A DNA stretch of 64,000 nt from Aurantiacibacter sp. MUD61. GTDB lineage: Bacteria; Pseudomonadota; Alphaproteobacteria; Sphingomonadales; Sphingomonadaceae. The notes beneath the pieces are model-generated. The model was not told the DNA's origin. It saw only the letters and a program-made list of their open reading frames with translations, and did no database searches. The translations under genes were made by a program, and so were the position numbers. The stretch lies in NCBI RefSeq assembly GCF_027912455.1, contig NZ_CP115446.1:2813501-2877500 (forward strand), written 5' to 3'. Of the stretch, positions 1 through 7,702 are shown one piece after another; within the stretch, counting starts at the first letter, position 1, and each line of letters starts with the position of its first letter.

Positions 1-74
1 AATCACACGCCTCATTACAAGGCTATAGCAACTAAAAACCCATTTCGTCGATTTGTGGCATTGGGCGCCAGCGA

Positions 75-150
75 AAATGGTGGGATCGGAGAACCGGAGC
101 GGAGCGGCCATTAAGGCCGTGAGCACCGGAAGCGCACGAAACCACCATTT
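75..150. repeat. Imperfect palindromic element next to tRNA-Ala
   Basis: Outer arms AAATGGTGG (75-83) and CCACCATTT (142-150) enclose a second inverted pair, CGGCC (105-109) and GGCCG (115-119), around the centre ATTAA, so the whole stretch could fold into a long interrupted hairpin. No convincing reading frame covers it. It lies 32 bp beyond the 3' end of the tRNA gene. It may be a dispersed palindromic element or a decayed piece of one; this copy alone cannot decide. Confidence 0.5.
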
Positions 151-181
151 GCAGCAAGCCCACGGCCACAAGGCGATGAAA

Positions 182-257
182 TGGTGGAGCCTAGCGGGAT
201 CGAACCGCTGACCTCAACACTGCCAGTGTTGCGCTCTCCCAGCTGAGCTAAGGCCCC
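182..257 (-). tRNA. tRNA-Ala (anticodon GGC)
   Basis: On the minus strand a 76-nt cloverleaf runs from GGGGCCT to an encoded CCA end. The acceptor stem pairs over seven bases with one G-U. The D arm reads AGCTCAGCTGGGAGAGC, the anticodon loop is CTGGCAG with anticodon GGC, and the T arm contains GGTTCGATCC. GGC reads alanine codons GCC and GCU. The gene stands alone, downstream of the zinc-ribbon gene on the same strand. Confidence 0.95.
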
Positions 258-333
258 GAACCAATTCTGTATGCGCCCCGAAGGACGCGGAGTGGCCCTT
301 TATGAAATGACCGCTCCTGACGCAAGAACAAAC

Positions 334-666
334 TTAATTCTCGTCGTCTTCCTTACCGGTATCACCGGTGTCGACGCCCAGATCATCATCGCCGCCGAGG
401 TCGACATCGTTGTCGGGCGAATCATCGTCCTCGTCGATATCTTCCAGATCGTCATCGGCGAGATCGGAATCCGCTTCTTTCTCGTCGTCCTTCTTCTTCT
501 TGTCCTGCTCATCGAACGGGATCGGCTGCTTGGACTTGAGCACCGGCTCCGGCGTCCATTCATTGCCGCATTCGATGCAGGTTACCGGGTCTTCATTGCC
601 CAGGTCGTAAAAGCGTTCACCGCATTTGGGGCAGGTGCGCTTGGTGCCCCATTCTGGCTTGACCAT
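334..666 (-). CDS. TIGR02300/FYDLN-type zinc-ribbon protein
   Basis: A 110-residue protein with an N-terminal zinc ribbon (Cys12, Cys15, Cys30, Cys33) carrying the motif FYDL after the first cysteine pair. The C-terminal half is extremely acidic (Asp/Glu-rich, after a KKKKDDE stretch) and probably disordered. This is the layout of the alphaproteobacterial FYDLN_acid family, whose function is unknown and which often sits beside aroA, as here (divergent, 147 bp apart). An AAGGA ribosome site precedes the ATG. A role in nucleic-acid or protein binding would be a guess. Confidence 0.9.
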   Translation of the reverse strand: MVKPEWGTKRTCPKCGERFYDLGNEDPVTCIECGNEWTPEPVLKSKQPIPFDEQDKKKKDDEKEADSDLADDDLEDIDEDDDSPDNDVDLGGDDDLGVDTGDTGKEDDEN

Positions 667-813
667 TGTCTATGTCCTTAATCCATCCGGAGTGACTTCC
701 GGGAAAATTCGTATGCGATCCGCGTTTGCCGAGGAATCGCGAGCGGGCGCGCCTTGCCATAGGCCCATGCCACTGTCAAAGCCGCGCGTGCAGTCAGCCA
801 AATAGGATCACCG

Positions 814-2154
814 GTGAGCCATTCCAACCCGCCCTCCCCGAAACGCTTCAAAAGCAGCGGCGCACTGACCGGGCGGATAGCCGTTCCGGGCGACAAATCG
901 ATCAGCCACCGCTCGCTTATGTTGGGCGCGCTGGCGGTCGGTGAAACGCGGGTGAGCGGCTTGCTGGAAGGCGAGGATGTCCTCTCCACCGCTGCCGCCA
1001 TGCGGGCAATGGGCGCGACGATCCATCGCGGCGATGACGGCACTTGGAGCATTCACGGTGTCGGCGTTGGCTCGCTGCTGCAGCCGGAGCAGGCGCTCGA
1101 CATGGGCAATAGCGGCACCAGCACGCGGCTGCTGATGGGCCTTGTCGCGAGCCATCCGATCCGCGCGGTGTTCACTGGCGATGCGAGCCTTTCCAAGCGC
1201 CCGATGGGCCGTGTGATCACACCGCTCAGCCAGATGGGCGCGAGTTTCGAGGCATCGCCTGGAGGCACGCTTCCGCTGATGCTGCGCGGTATCTCGCCCG
1301 CCGTGCCGATCACTTATCGCCTGCCCGTCGCTTCAGCCCAGGTGAAGAGCGCAGTCCTGCTCGCTGGCCTCAATACCGCCGGCATCACCCGTGTGATCGA
1401 GCCGGTCCCCACCCGCGACCATTCCGAACGCATGCTGCGCGGGTTCGGCGCGAAGCTGCACGTGGGCGAAGAGAACGGGGAGCGCATTATCGAGATCCAC
1501 GGCGAAGCGGACCTTCAGCCACAAACCATCACCGTACCCGGCGATCCCTCCTCCGCCGCTTTCTTCACCGCCGCCGCGCTGCTGGTGCCGGGAAGCGACC
1601 TCGTGATCGAAAATGTCGGCCTCAACCCCACCCGCGCCGCGCTTTTCGATGTGCTGCGCGATATGGGCGGACATATCGAGGAGCTGGACCGGCGCGAAGT
1701 TGGCGGCGAACCGGTGGCCGACCTGCGCGTCAGGCACTCGGCGCTCACCGGGATCGAGGTCGATCCGGCAGTCGTTCCCGCCATGGTCGATGAATTCCCG
1801 ATCCTCTTCGTCGCTGCATCGCTCGCACAAGGCACCACCACCACGCGCGGGCTCGAGGAATTGCGAGTCAAGGAAAGCGACCGCCTCGCTGCGATGGCCG
1901 CCGCGCTCAAGCTGGCAGGGGCGAAGGTGGAGGAATATGGCGATGGCCTCGTGATTGAGGGCACCGGCGGCGATCCCCTGCCCGGCACGGCAGACGGCGT
2001 TGCCATCACCACTCATCTCGACCACCGCATCTCCATGAGCATGGCCGTGGCAGGCCTCGCCAGCGACAATGGTGTAAAAGTGGACGACACGGCACCGATT
2101 GCGACAAGCTTTCCCACCTTTGAATCGCTGCTCGCAGTCGCTACCTCTGGCTGA
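814..2154 (+). CDS. aroA: 3-phosphoshikimate 1-carboxyvinyltransferase (EPSP synthase)
   Basis: A 446-residue EPSP synthase, which joins shikimate-3-phosphate to phosphoenolpyruvate in the shikimate pathway. Signatures are GDKSISHR (residues 26-33), GNSGTSTR (98-105) and RVKESDRL near residue 352. The stretch SAQVKSAVLLAGLN resembles class II (CP4-like) enzymes, which are often glyphosate tolerant; that property is inferred, not shown. The start is a GTG with AGGA seven bases upstream. It leads a five-gene same-strand run ending in cmk, with 24 bp to the next gene. Confidence 0.96.
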   Translation: MSHSNPPSPKRFKSSGALTGRIAVPGDKSISHRSLMLGALAVGETRVSGLLEGEDVLSTAAAMRAMGATIHRGDDGTWSIHGVGVGSLLQPEQALDMGNSGTSTRLLMGLVASHPIRAVFTGDASLSKRPMGRVITPLSQMGASFEASPGGTLPLMLRGISPAVPITYRLPVASAQVKSAVLLAGLNTAGITRVIEPVPTRDHSERMLRGFGAKLHVGEENGERIIEIHGEADLQPQTITVPGDPSSAAFFTAAALLVPGSDLVIENVGLNPTRAALFDVLRDMGGHIEELDRREVGGEPVADLRVRHSALTGIEVDPAVVPAMVDEFPILFVAASLAQGTTTTRGLEELRVKESDRLAAMAAALKLAGAKVEEYGDGLVIEGTGGDPLPGTADGVAITTHLDHRISMSMAVAGLASDNGVKVDDTAPIATSFPTFESLLAVATSG

Positions 2155-2178
2155 ACGCAACTCTATCGGAGCGCCCCA

Positions 2179-2625
2179 ATGATCCGCAGCTTTATCGCCC
2201 CCGCCCTTCTTGCGCTCGCTGGCTGTTCCAGCGCGGTGCAGGCCGCGACTTACGAGATGTTCCGCGATCCCAATTGCGGATGCTGCGAGCATTGGGCCGA
2301 TCACGTGCGCACCGAGAACGAAGTGACGATCAGCGAAGTCGAAACCGCGCAGATGCAAGAGGTGAAAACATCCTACGGCGTGCCGCAGGACCTCTGGAGC
2401 TGCCACACCATGCTCGTCGATGGCTATGTGATCGAAGGTCACGTCCCCGCCGAACAGATCGCCCGCCTGCTGGAAGAGCGCCCCGCCGGTGTGCGCGGGC
2501 TCGCAGTGCCGGGAATGCCGATCGGCTCCCCCGGCATGGAAATGGGCGACCGGGTGGACGCCTATGATGTCATCGCCTTCACCGACACTGGCGAGCGTTA
2601 TGTCTTCGCGAGCTACGGCGCGTAG
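2179..2625 (+). CDS. DUF411 lipoprotein, putative metal-binding
   Basis: A 148-residue exported protein. The N terminus is a short hydrophobic segment ending in the lipobox LALAG-Cys16, so it should be lipidated. The motif NCGCCEHW (Cys33, Cys35, Cys36) followed by a VPxxLxSCHT stretch is typical of DUF411 proteins, which are associated with copper or other metal handling. The genes around it (aroA, small membrane proteins, cmk) give no metal-resistance context, so the substrate stays open. Its TAG stop shares one base with the next start codon. Confidence 0.85.
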   Translation: MIRSFIAPALLALAGCSSAVQAATYEMFRDPNCGCCEHWADHVRTENEVTISEVETAQMQEVKTSYGVPQDLWSCHTMLVDGYVIEGHVPAEQIARLLEERPAGVRGLAVPGMPIGSPGMEMGDRVDAYDVIAFTDTGERYVFASYGA

Positions 2626-2897
2626 TGACCACTCCGCTCGACATCTTTTCGATCATCGGTTTCTTCGGCACCGCCTGCATCATCGGGGCGTATTTCTACC
2701 TGACCGCGGTGGAGAAGCCGAACCCGTGGGTTCTGCACGGCACGAATTTGACCGGTGCGGTGCTGCTGACAATCAGCCTGATCGTGCATACCAATTGGCC
2801 GAGCCTGGTGCTCGAAGGATTTTGGGCGGCGATCGCGCTTTGGGGGCTTTGGAAGGCGTGGCGGATCAAGTCCAGAGCGGGAGCAAAGAATATATGA
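2625..2897 (+). CDS. CBU_0592-like small membrane protein
   Basis: A 90-residue protein with three predicted membrane helices (about residues 7-26, 38-56 and 61-79) and a short basic tail. Size and pattern match the uncharacterised CBU_0592-type membrane family. It begins with a GTG that overlaps the previous stop by one base (TAGTG) and ends inside the start of the next gene (ATGA), so translational coupling is likely. Function unknown. Confidence 0.75.
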   Translation: MTTPLDIFSIIGFFGTACIIGAYFYLTAVEKPNPWVLHGTNLTGAVLLTISLIVHTNWPSLVLEGFWAAIALWGLWKAWRIKSRAGAKNI

Positions 2898-3118
2898 TAC
2901 GCCAAGCGATGGGAATTTTCGTCGCGATTGTCGCGGTGAGCTTTGGCTATTTCCTGCTCGATGCCGGTCAGCTGCCGGAACCGCGCAATGCACTGCTCGC
3001 CATCGGGTTCGCTGCCATGGCGGCTCCTGCGATAGCGTTCTACTGGAAGAAGCAGCGCGAATGGCGCGAACAGGTCATCGCCCGCGCGTATGCCCGCCAA
3101 CTGGACGAAAACCCATGA
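2894..3118 (+). CDS. Small two-helix membrane protein
   Basis: A 74-residue protein not recognised as a named family. Two hydrophobic segments (about residues 6-22 and 32-50) are followed by a charged tail containing KKQREWREQ. It overlaps both neighbours by four bases (ATGA at each end), which supports it as a real, translated member of the aroA-cmk operon. The start ATG at 2894 is chosen from that overlap. No function can be assigned. Confidence 0.7.
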   Translation: MIRQAMGIFVAIVAVSFGYFLLDAGQLPEPRNALLAIGFAAMAAPAIAFYWKKQREWREQVIARAYARQLDENP

Positions 3119-3735
3119 TCATCGCCGTCGACGGACCCACAGCCAGCGGCAAAGGCACGATCGCCAAGGCCCTCGCCGCGCATTTCGGCCTACCGCATCT
3201 CGACACCGGGCTGCTGTACCGCGCCGTCGGACGACAGGTCGCGCTCAATGGCGGTGATCCGGATTCGCCCGAGGATGCACTCGCGGCGACCGACTTTCCC
3301 GATGCACTGCTCGATGATCCGGAATTGCGCAATGAAGCGACCGGCGCGCTCGCCAGTCGGGTTTCGATCCATCCGGGCGTTCGCGCGGCCTTGTTCGAGC
3401 GGCAGCGGGCTTTCGCGACACAGCCGGGCGGCGCAGTGCTCGACGGGCGCGATATCGGCACGGTGATCGCGCCGGAGGCCGAGGTGAAGCTTTATGTCAC
3501 CGCCACCACCGAAGTGCGCGCGCGCCGCCGCTACGATGAAATGGTGGCGAGTGGCCGCGAGGCGTCTCTGCCTGCGATGATCGCCGATCTCGAAGCGCGC
3601 GATGCGCGTGACAGCGGTCGCAAGGACGCGCCGCTCACCGTGGCCGAAGGCGCGCTGGTGATCGACACGACTGCGCTAGGCAGGGATGAGGCGATTGCGG
3701 CTGCTATTGAGGCTGTTGAGTCGGCTGGGCAATAA
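3115..3735 (+). CDS. cmk: Cytidylate kinase
   Basis: A 206-residue CMP/dCMP kinase. The protein opens with the P-loop GPTASGKGT (residues 7-15), followed by LDTGLLYRAVG and LDGRDIGTVI, all standard for the family. The start ATG at 3115 overlaps the upstream stop by four bases; a longer in-frame extension (from 3061) would run into the preceding gene and is unnecessary. In many proteobacteria cmk lies directly before rpsA; here a REP-like repeat and a convergent membrane-protein gene separate the two. Confidence 0.96.
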   Translation: MIIAVDGPTASGKGTIAKALAAHFGLPHLDTGLLYRAVGRQVALNGGDPDSPEDALAATDFPDALLDDPELRNEATGALASRVSIHPGVRAALFERQRAFATQPGGAVLDGRDIGTVIAPEAEVKLYVTATTEVRARRRYDEMVASGREASLPAMIADLEARDARDSGRKDAPLTVAEGALVIDTTALGRDEAIAAAIEAVESAGQ

Positions 3736-3741
3736 GGCCTA

Positions 3742-3818
3742 CCGTTCGTCCTGAGCTTGTCGAAGGGCGAAATTGCAGCCGTGGAGAAATCGCCCTTCGA
3801 CAGGCTCAGGACGAACGG
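3742..3818. repeat. REP-like inverted repeat (29-bp arms)
   Basis: Arms at 3742-3770 and 3790-3818 are nearly perfect reverse complements: one holds TTCGTCCTGAGC and GTCGAAGGGCGA, the other TCGCCCTTCGAC and CTCAGGACGAA. A 19-bp spacer separates them. The same core is widespread in sphingomonad intergenic DNA (recalled, not searched). It sits six bases after cmk and just past the end of the convergent gene, where it could also act as a bidirectional terminator or RNA stabiliser. Confidence 0.85.
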
Positions 3819-3834
3819 ACGTTGGGCTCTTGAA

Positions 3835-4344
3835 TCACTCAGCAGGCTGCGGCGCCATCAGTTCTTCAACGTCCCGCTTCAAAACCTTGGCAAGGCCCAA
3901 GGCCCAAAGCGCTTCCACGGTCATGAACAGCGGCCCGTGCAGCAATCCGCGCAAATCGTCGACGAAAGCGGGTTTGCGACCCTCCCAGTGATGGCCGAGG
4001 AACTGGAACGCCCAGCCCACCGCGAACAGGCCGATACCCCCGCCGATCCAGGCGAGTGTTGAAATGGCGGCAATCTTCGCGCCTACCGTGTAAAAGATGG
4101 CCAGAAGGACCGTCATCAGCAGACCGTATTTCGTGTCGAGCTGGAGATACCAGACCGCCGCGAACAGATTAAGCAGCAGCGCCGGCGTCGCATCCACACC
4201 CAGCCCCGGGATTGCAAAACCCGGCCGCGCCAGCAGCACGTCGAGCGCCAGCACGATCATCGGCACGCCCACGGCATGGGTCAGCACATTGCGATGGTCG
4301 CGGTGATATTCGCCGTAATTGGCGAGCGTTTCGGCCAGGGTCAT
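3835..4344 (-). CDS. Mpo1-like (DUF962) membrane protein
   Basis: A 169-residue protein with about four membrane helices. Near the N terminus the histidine-rich motif YHRDHRNVLTHAVGVP matches the Mpo1/YGL010w (DUF962) signature, and FLGHHWEGRKP follows after the last helices. Yeast Mpo1 is an iron-dependent dioxygenase in the alpha-oxidation of phytosphingosine. Bacterial members are uncharacterised, and a role in sphingolipid breakdown is inference. The start at 4344 is favoured over an upstream ATG because GGAGAG precedes it. Confidence 0.8.
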   Translation of the reverse strand: MTLAETLANYGEYHRDHRNVLTHAVGVPMIVLALDVLLARPGFAIPGLGVDATPALLLNLFAAVWYLQLDTKYGLLMTVLLAIFYTVGAKIAAISTLAWIGGGIGLFAVGWAFQFLGHHWEGRKPAFVDDLRGLLHGPLFMTVEALWALGLAKVLKRDVEELMAPQPAE

Positions 4345-4745
4345 GGGTCTCTCCTTGCAACGGACTTTCCTACAGATTTGGTGTGGGTGCAAGGGCTCGT
4401 GCGATGAGGCAAATCACTCCTTTTTGGCTCCCTGAAAACAGCCGAATTGTGCGCGGTCTGAATTTCCTCTCCAGAACACTGTCACACCTGTCACACCCCT
4501 GTTGGAAAAGCCCGCCTCTGGCCCCGCGCAAACCACCCCATTTCGCTTGCCTTTCCTCCCCGTTTCGCCTAGGCGCGCGTCCGTTCTCGCAATCGATCTG
4601 GTTGAAGGAACCCGGGCGGCGGCATTCGGCCTCGCACGGACGTCGGCCTCTTGCCCCGTACGGTTCGCGAATGGTTGCGAACAGACGGACCAAGACCCGG
4701 GTAAAACCCGTGGCCGGTAGCAAATGTGAACAGGAACTCTAACCT
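4345..4745. other. Intergenic region upstream of rpsA (401 bp)
   Basis: No credible gene is seen. The region must hold the divergent promoters of rpsA and of the Mpo1-like gene. It contains the tandem TGTCACACC element (listed separately) about 250 bp before the rpsA start, then a C-rich stretch and a GC-rich leader. rpsA leaders in other bacteria are targets of S1 autoregulation; whether this one is cannot be seen here. Confidence 0.6.
4476..4498 (+). promoter_or_regulatory. Tandem TGTCACACC element, copy 1 (upstream of rpsA)
   Basis: The sequence holds two adjacent copies of the 9-mer TGTCACACC preceded by ACAC. The same 22-23 bp string occurs exactly at 57740-57762, and with two changes on the minus strand at 63512-63533. 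All three copies point toward the start of the following gene. This suggests a regulatory site or a dispersed repeat; no known regulator is assigned. Confidence 0.5.
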
Positions 4746-6449
4746 ATGGCAACTTCTGCCAATCCGAGCCGCGACGATTTCGCGGCAATGCTCGACGAAC
4801 AACTCGGCGGCGCCGAGGGCGGCTTCGAAGGCCGCGTCGTCAAGGGCACCGTCACTGCCATCGAAAATGGCATGGCGCTTATCGATGTCGGCCTCAAGAG
4901 CGAAGGCCGCGTCAACCTCAAGGAATTCGAACGTGGCGATGACGCCCACGGCCTCGAAGTCGGCAGCGAAGTCGAAGTCTTCGTCGACCGCGTCGAGAAC
5001 GCCGATGGCGAAGCCATGCTCAGCCGCGATCGCGCCCGCCGCGAAGCCGCGTGGGACAAGCTGGAAAGCGAGTTCGGCGAAGGCAAGCGCGTTGAAGGCC
5101 GCATCTTCGGCCGCGTGAAGGGTGGCTTCACCGTCGATCTCGACGGCGCCGTGGCCTTCCTGCCCGGCAGCCAGGTCGACATCCGCCCCGTGCGCGATGT
5201 CACCCCGCTGATGGACATGCCGCAGCCCTTCCAGATCCTGAAGATGGACCGTCGCCGCGGCAACATCGTTGTCTCGCGTCGTGCCGTTCTCGAAGAGACC
5301 CGCGCAGAACAGCGCAGCGAACTGATCGACAAGCTGGCTGAAGGCCAGATCACCGATGGCGTCGTGAAGAACATCACCGATTACGGTGCCTTCGTCGACC
5401 TCGGCGGTATCGACGGCCTGCTGCATGTCACCGACATGAGCTACAAGCGCGTCAACCACCCCAGCGAAGTGATCGAAATCGGCCAGACCGTGACCGTGCA
5501 GATCATCCGCATCAATGCCGATACGCAGCGCATCTCGCTGGGCATGAAGCAGCTGGAAAGCGATCCGTGGGAAGGCGTTGGCGCCAAGTATCCGGTGGGT
5601 GCAAAGGTCACCGGCCAGGTCACCAACATCACCGAATACGGCGCCTTCGTGGAGCTGGAGCCGGGCATCGAAGGCCTGGTCCACGTTTCCGAAATGAGCT
5701 GGACCAAGAAGAACGTCCACCCGGGCAAGATCGTCTCGACCTCGCAGGAAGTCGAAGTCATGGTGCTGGAAGTGGACGCCGAAAAGCGCCGCATCAGCCT
5801 CGGCCTCAAGCAGGCCCAGCGCAACCCGTGGGAAGAGTTCGCCGAAGCCAATCCGGTCGGCTCGACCGTCACCGGCGAAGTCAAGAACGCGACCGAATTC
5901 GGTCTGTTCATCGGCCTTCCGGGCGACGTCGACGGCATGGTCCACATGTCCGACATTGCATGGGGCATCTCGGGTGAGGACGCCCTCGCCCTCCACCGCA
6001 AGGGTGAAGAAGTGCAGGCCGTCGTTCTCGATGTCGACATCGACAAGGAACGCATCAGCCTCGGCATGAAGCAGCTGGAAAAGGGTGCGCCTGCAGAAGG
6101 CGGTGCCGGAGACAGCCTGCGCCGTGGCCAGGTCGTCACCGTCACTGTTCTCGAAGTTCGCGATGGCGGCCTCGAAGTCCAGGTTGGCGACGATGGCGCG
6201 ACCGGCTTCATCAAGCGCTCCGATCTCGGCCGTGACCGTGACGAGCAGCGTCCGGACCGTTTCCAGACCGGCCAGAAGGTCGATGCCATGGTCACCGGTT
6301 TCGATCGCTCGAAGAAGCCCAACTTCTCCATCAAGGCACACCAGATCGCCGAAGAGAAGGAAGCAGTTGCACAGTTCGGTTCGGCCGACAGCGGCGCTTC
6401 GCTGGGCGACATTCTCGGCGCAGCCCTGAAGGGCGACGAGAAGAAGTAA
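4746..6449 (+). CDS. rpsA: 30S ribosomal protein S1
   Basis: A 567-residue S1 protein, which binds mRNA on the small ribosomal subunit and helps start translation. Six S1 (OB-fold) repeats can be followed, at about residues 30-95, 113-178, 198-266, 283-353, 370-440 and 460-525. The repeats show the recurring DYGAFV/EYGAFV and GLxHVSxM patterns, and the first two are the most divergent, as is usual. Codon use is strongly biased, as expected of a highly expressed gene. A strong terminator follows. The ATG at 4746 is preceded by AGGAAC. Confidence 0.97.
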   Translation: MATSANPSRDDFAAMLDEQLGGAEGGFEGRVVKGTVTAIENGMALIDVGLKSEGRVNLKEFERGDDAHGLEVGSEVEVFVDRVENADGEAMLSRDRARREAAWDKLESEFGEGKRVEGRIFGRVKGGFTVDLDGAVAFLPGSQVDIRPVRDVTPLMDMPQPFQILKMDRRRGNIVVSRRAVLEETRAEQRSELIDKLAEGQITDGVVKNITDYGAFVDLGGIDGLLHVTDMSYKRVNHPSEVIEIGQTVTVQIIRINADTQRISLGMKQLESDPWEGVGAKYPVGAKVTGQVTNITEYGAFVELEPGIEGLVHVSEMSWTKKNVHPGKIVSTSQEVEVMVLEVDAEKRRISLGLKQAQRNPWEEFAEANPVGSTVTGEVKNATEFGLFIGLPGDVDGMVHMSDIAWGISGEDALALHRKGEEVQAVVLDVDIDKERISLGMKQLEKGAPAEGGAGDSLRRGQVVTVTVLEVRDGGLEVQVGDDGATGFIKRSDLGRDRDEQRPDRFQTGQKVDAMVTGFDRSKKPNFSIKAHQIAEEKEAVAQFGSADSGASLGDILGAALKGDEKK

Positions 6450-6479
6450 GAGCCCAGCTCTTCTCCCGTTTCGGGATCA

Positions 6480-6518
6480 GGAAAGGCCCGTCTGCGCGAA
6501 CCGCAGGCGGGCCTTTCC
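6480..6518 (+). terminator. Rho-independent-like terminator after rpsA
   Basis: A 17-bp stem has arms GGAAAGGCCCGTCTGCG and CGCAGGCGGGCCTTTCC around the loop CGAAC, 31 bp after the rpsA stop. The AAA/TTT flanks are inside the stem and the downstream T-run is short, but the stem is perfect. Confidence 0.85.
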
Positions 6519-6543
6519 TACATCTGCGGCAATGCCTACATGA

Positions 6544-7311
6544 ATGGGCATGACCCTATTGATCCACCAGTTCCCCTGCCTGTCCGACAATTACGGCTTC
6601 CTGCTTCACGATCCGGTGAGCGGAGAGACCGCGTGCATCGATACGCCTGATGCTGATGAGTATCTGAGGCAGGCGGAGGCCAAGGGTTGGCAGATCACGC
6701 AGATCTGGAACACGCACTGGCATCCCGATCATGCTGGCGGGAATGAGGCGATCAAGGCGGCAACCGGCTGCACGATCACTGCACCCGAAGGCGATGCGGC
6801 GAAGATCGCCGGGATCGACCGGACGATCACGCATGGCGACACCGTCAAACTGGGCGACCACGAGGCTGCAGTGATCGATGTCGGCGGACACACGCTCGGC
6901 CATATTGCCTATCACCTGCCCGGCAGCGATATCGCCTTTGTCGGCGACAGCGTTTTCGCGCTCGGCTGCGGGCGGATGTTTGAAGGCACGCCAGAACAGT
7001 TCTGGGCGAGCCTCGAGCGGATCAAAGCCCTTCCGCCGGAGACGACGCTCTACTGCGCGCATGAATACACCCAGGCCAACGCGCAATTCGCGCTCCACGC
7101 AGATCCCGGCAATGATGCGCTTATGTCCTACGCCAAGCAGATAGATAGCAAGCGCGAGGCAGGCGAAGCCACCGTGCCCACGAAGCTCGAACGTGAGCTG
7201 GAGACGAACCCCTTCCTGCGCGCCGACGATCCCGAAATGATGGCGCGCTGGGGCGGCGAGGAACCGCACGAGACCTTCGCCGCGCTCAGGGCAGCGAAGG
7301 ACGCATTCTGA
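6544..7311 (+). CDS. gloB: Hydroxyacylglutathione hydrolase (glyoxalase II)
   Basis: A 255-residue metallo-beta-lactamase-fold enzyme that hydrolyses S-lactoylglutathione to lactate in methylglyoxal detoxification. Metal ligands are visible in THWHPDHAGG (about residues 57-66), GHTLGH, FVGDSVF and CAHEYT, the usual glyoxalase II order. The C-terminal substrate domain ends with the conserved NPFLR segment. An alternative ATG two codons downstream (6550) would be equally plausible. The TGA stop shares a base with the next gene's ATG. Confidence 0.93.
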   Translation: MGMTLLIHQFPCLSDNYGFLLHDPVSGETACIDTPDADEYLRQAEAKGWQITQIWNTHWHPDHAGGNEAIKAATGCTITAPEGDAAKIAGIDRTITHGDTVKLGDHEAAVIDVGGHTLGHIAYHLPGSDIAFVGDSVFALGCGRMFEGTPEQFWASLERIKALPPETTLYCAHEYTQANAQFALHADPGNDALMSYAKQIDSKREAGEATVPTKLERELETNPFLRADDPEMMARWGGEEPHETFAALRAAKDAF

Positions 7312-7643
7312 TGGCGCTCAAAGGCTTTCACGCGCACATCTATTACGACGCGGATGAAGTGGACCTCGCGCGCGATTTCGCAGCGCAGGCGAAGGCACAG
7401 TTCAAATTTGCAGTCGGCCACTTCCACATCGATCCGATAGGCCCGCATCCGCGCGGATCGTGCCAGCTTTCACTGGGGGTCGAGGAATTCGGCCGCTTCG
7501 CCCCATGGGCTGCGCAAGAGCGCGGCGATCTGACCATTTTCGCACATGGCCTTAGCGGAGACGATTGGGCCGATCACACACAGCACGTGATCTGGTTCGG
7601 CCCGTCTGAGGAGCTCGATCTCTCGATCTTCAGGCAGCCATAA
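7311..7643 (+). CDS. DOPA 4,5-dioxygenase-like protein
   Basis: A 110-residue protein with the N-terminal motif GFHAHIYYDADE, then GHFHIDPIGPHPRGSC and a late HTQHVIWFG. These histidines and the length match the small DOPA 4,5-dioxygenase family (PF08883-like), known from fungal betalain synthesis and from many bacteria where the substrate is unknown. It is translationally coupled to gloB by a one-base overlap, so it may act on a reactive aldehyde or catechol; that is inference. A terminator follows at once. Confidence 0.85.
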   Translation: MALKGFHAHIYYDADEVDLARDFAAQAKAQFKFAVGHFHIDPIGPHPRGSCQLSLGVEEFGRFAPWAAQERGDLTIFAHGLSGDDWADHTQHVIWFGPSEELDLSIFRQP

Positions 7644-7645
7644 CG

Positions 7646-7683
7646 AAAAAGCGCGCCGAACCCGCAGGCTTGGCGCGCTTTTC
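7646..7683. terminator. Bidirectional terminator between convergent genes
   Basis: Stem arms AAAAAGCGCGCC and GGCGCGCTTTT flank a 14-nt loop, with A-run and T-run on the two sides. The hairpin therefore works in both directions: for the dioxygenase-like gene (plus strand) and for the ATP synthase operon (minus strand), which ends 20 bp further on. Confidence 0.88.
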
Positions 7684-7702
7684 AAATGACCGGAAAACCG
7701 GA

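Noticed and set aside
4569..6341. A 590-codon open frame on the minus strand opposite rpsA
   Set aside because: Mirror of a highly biased, GC-rich coding frame; low-complexity Asp/Ala/His product and no ribosome site.
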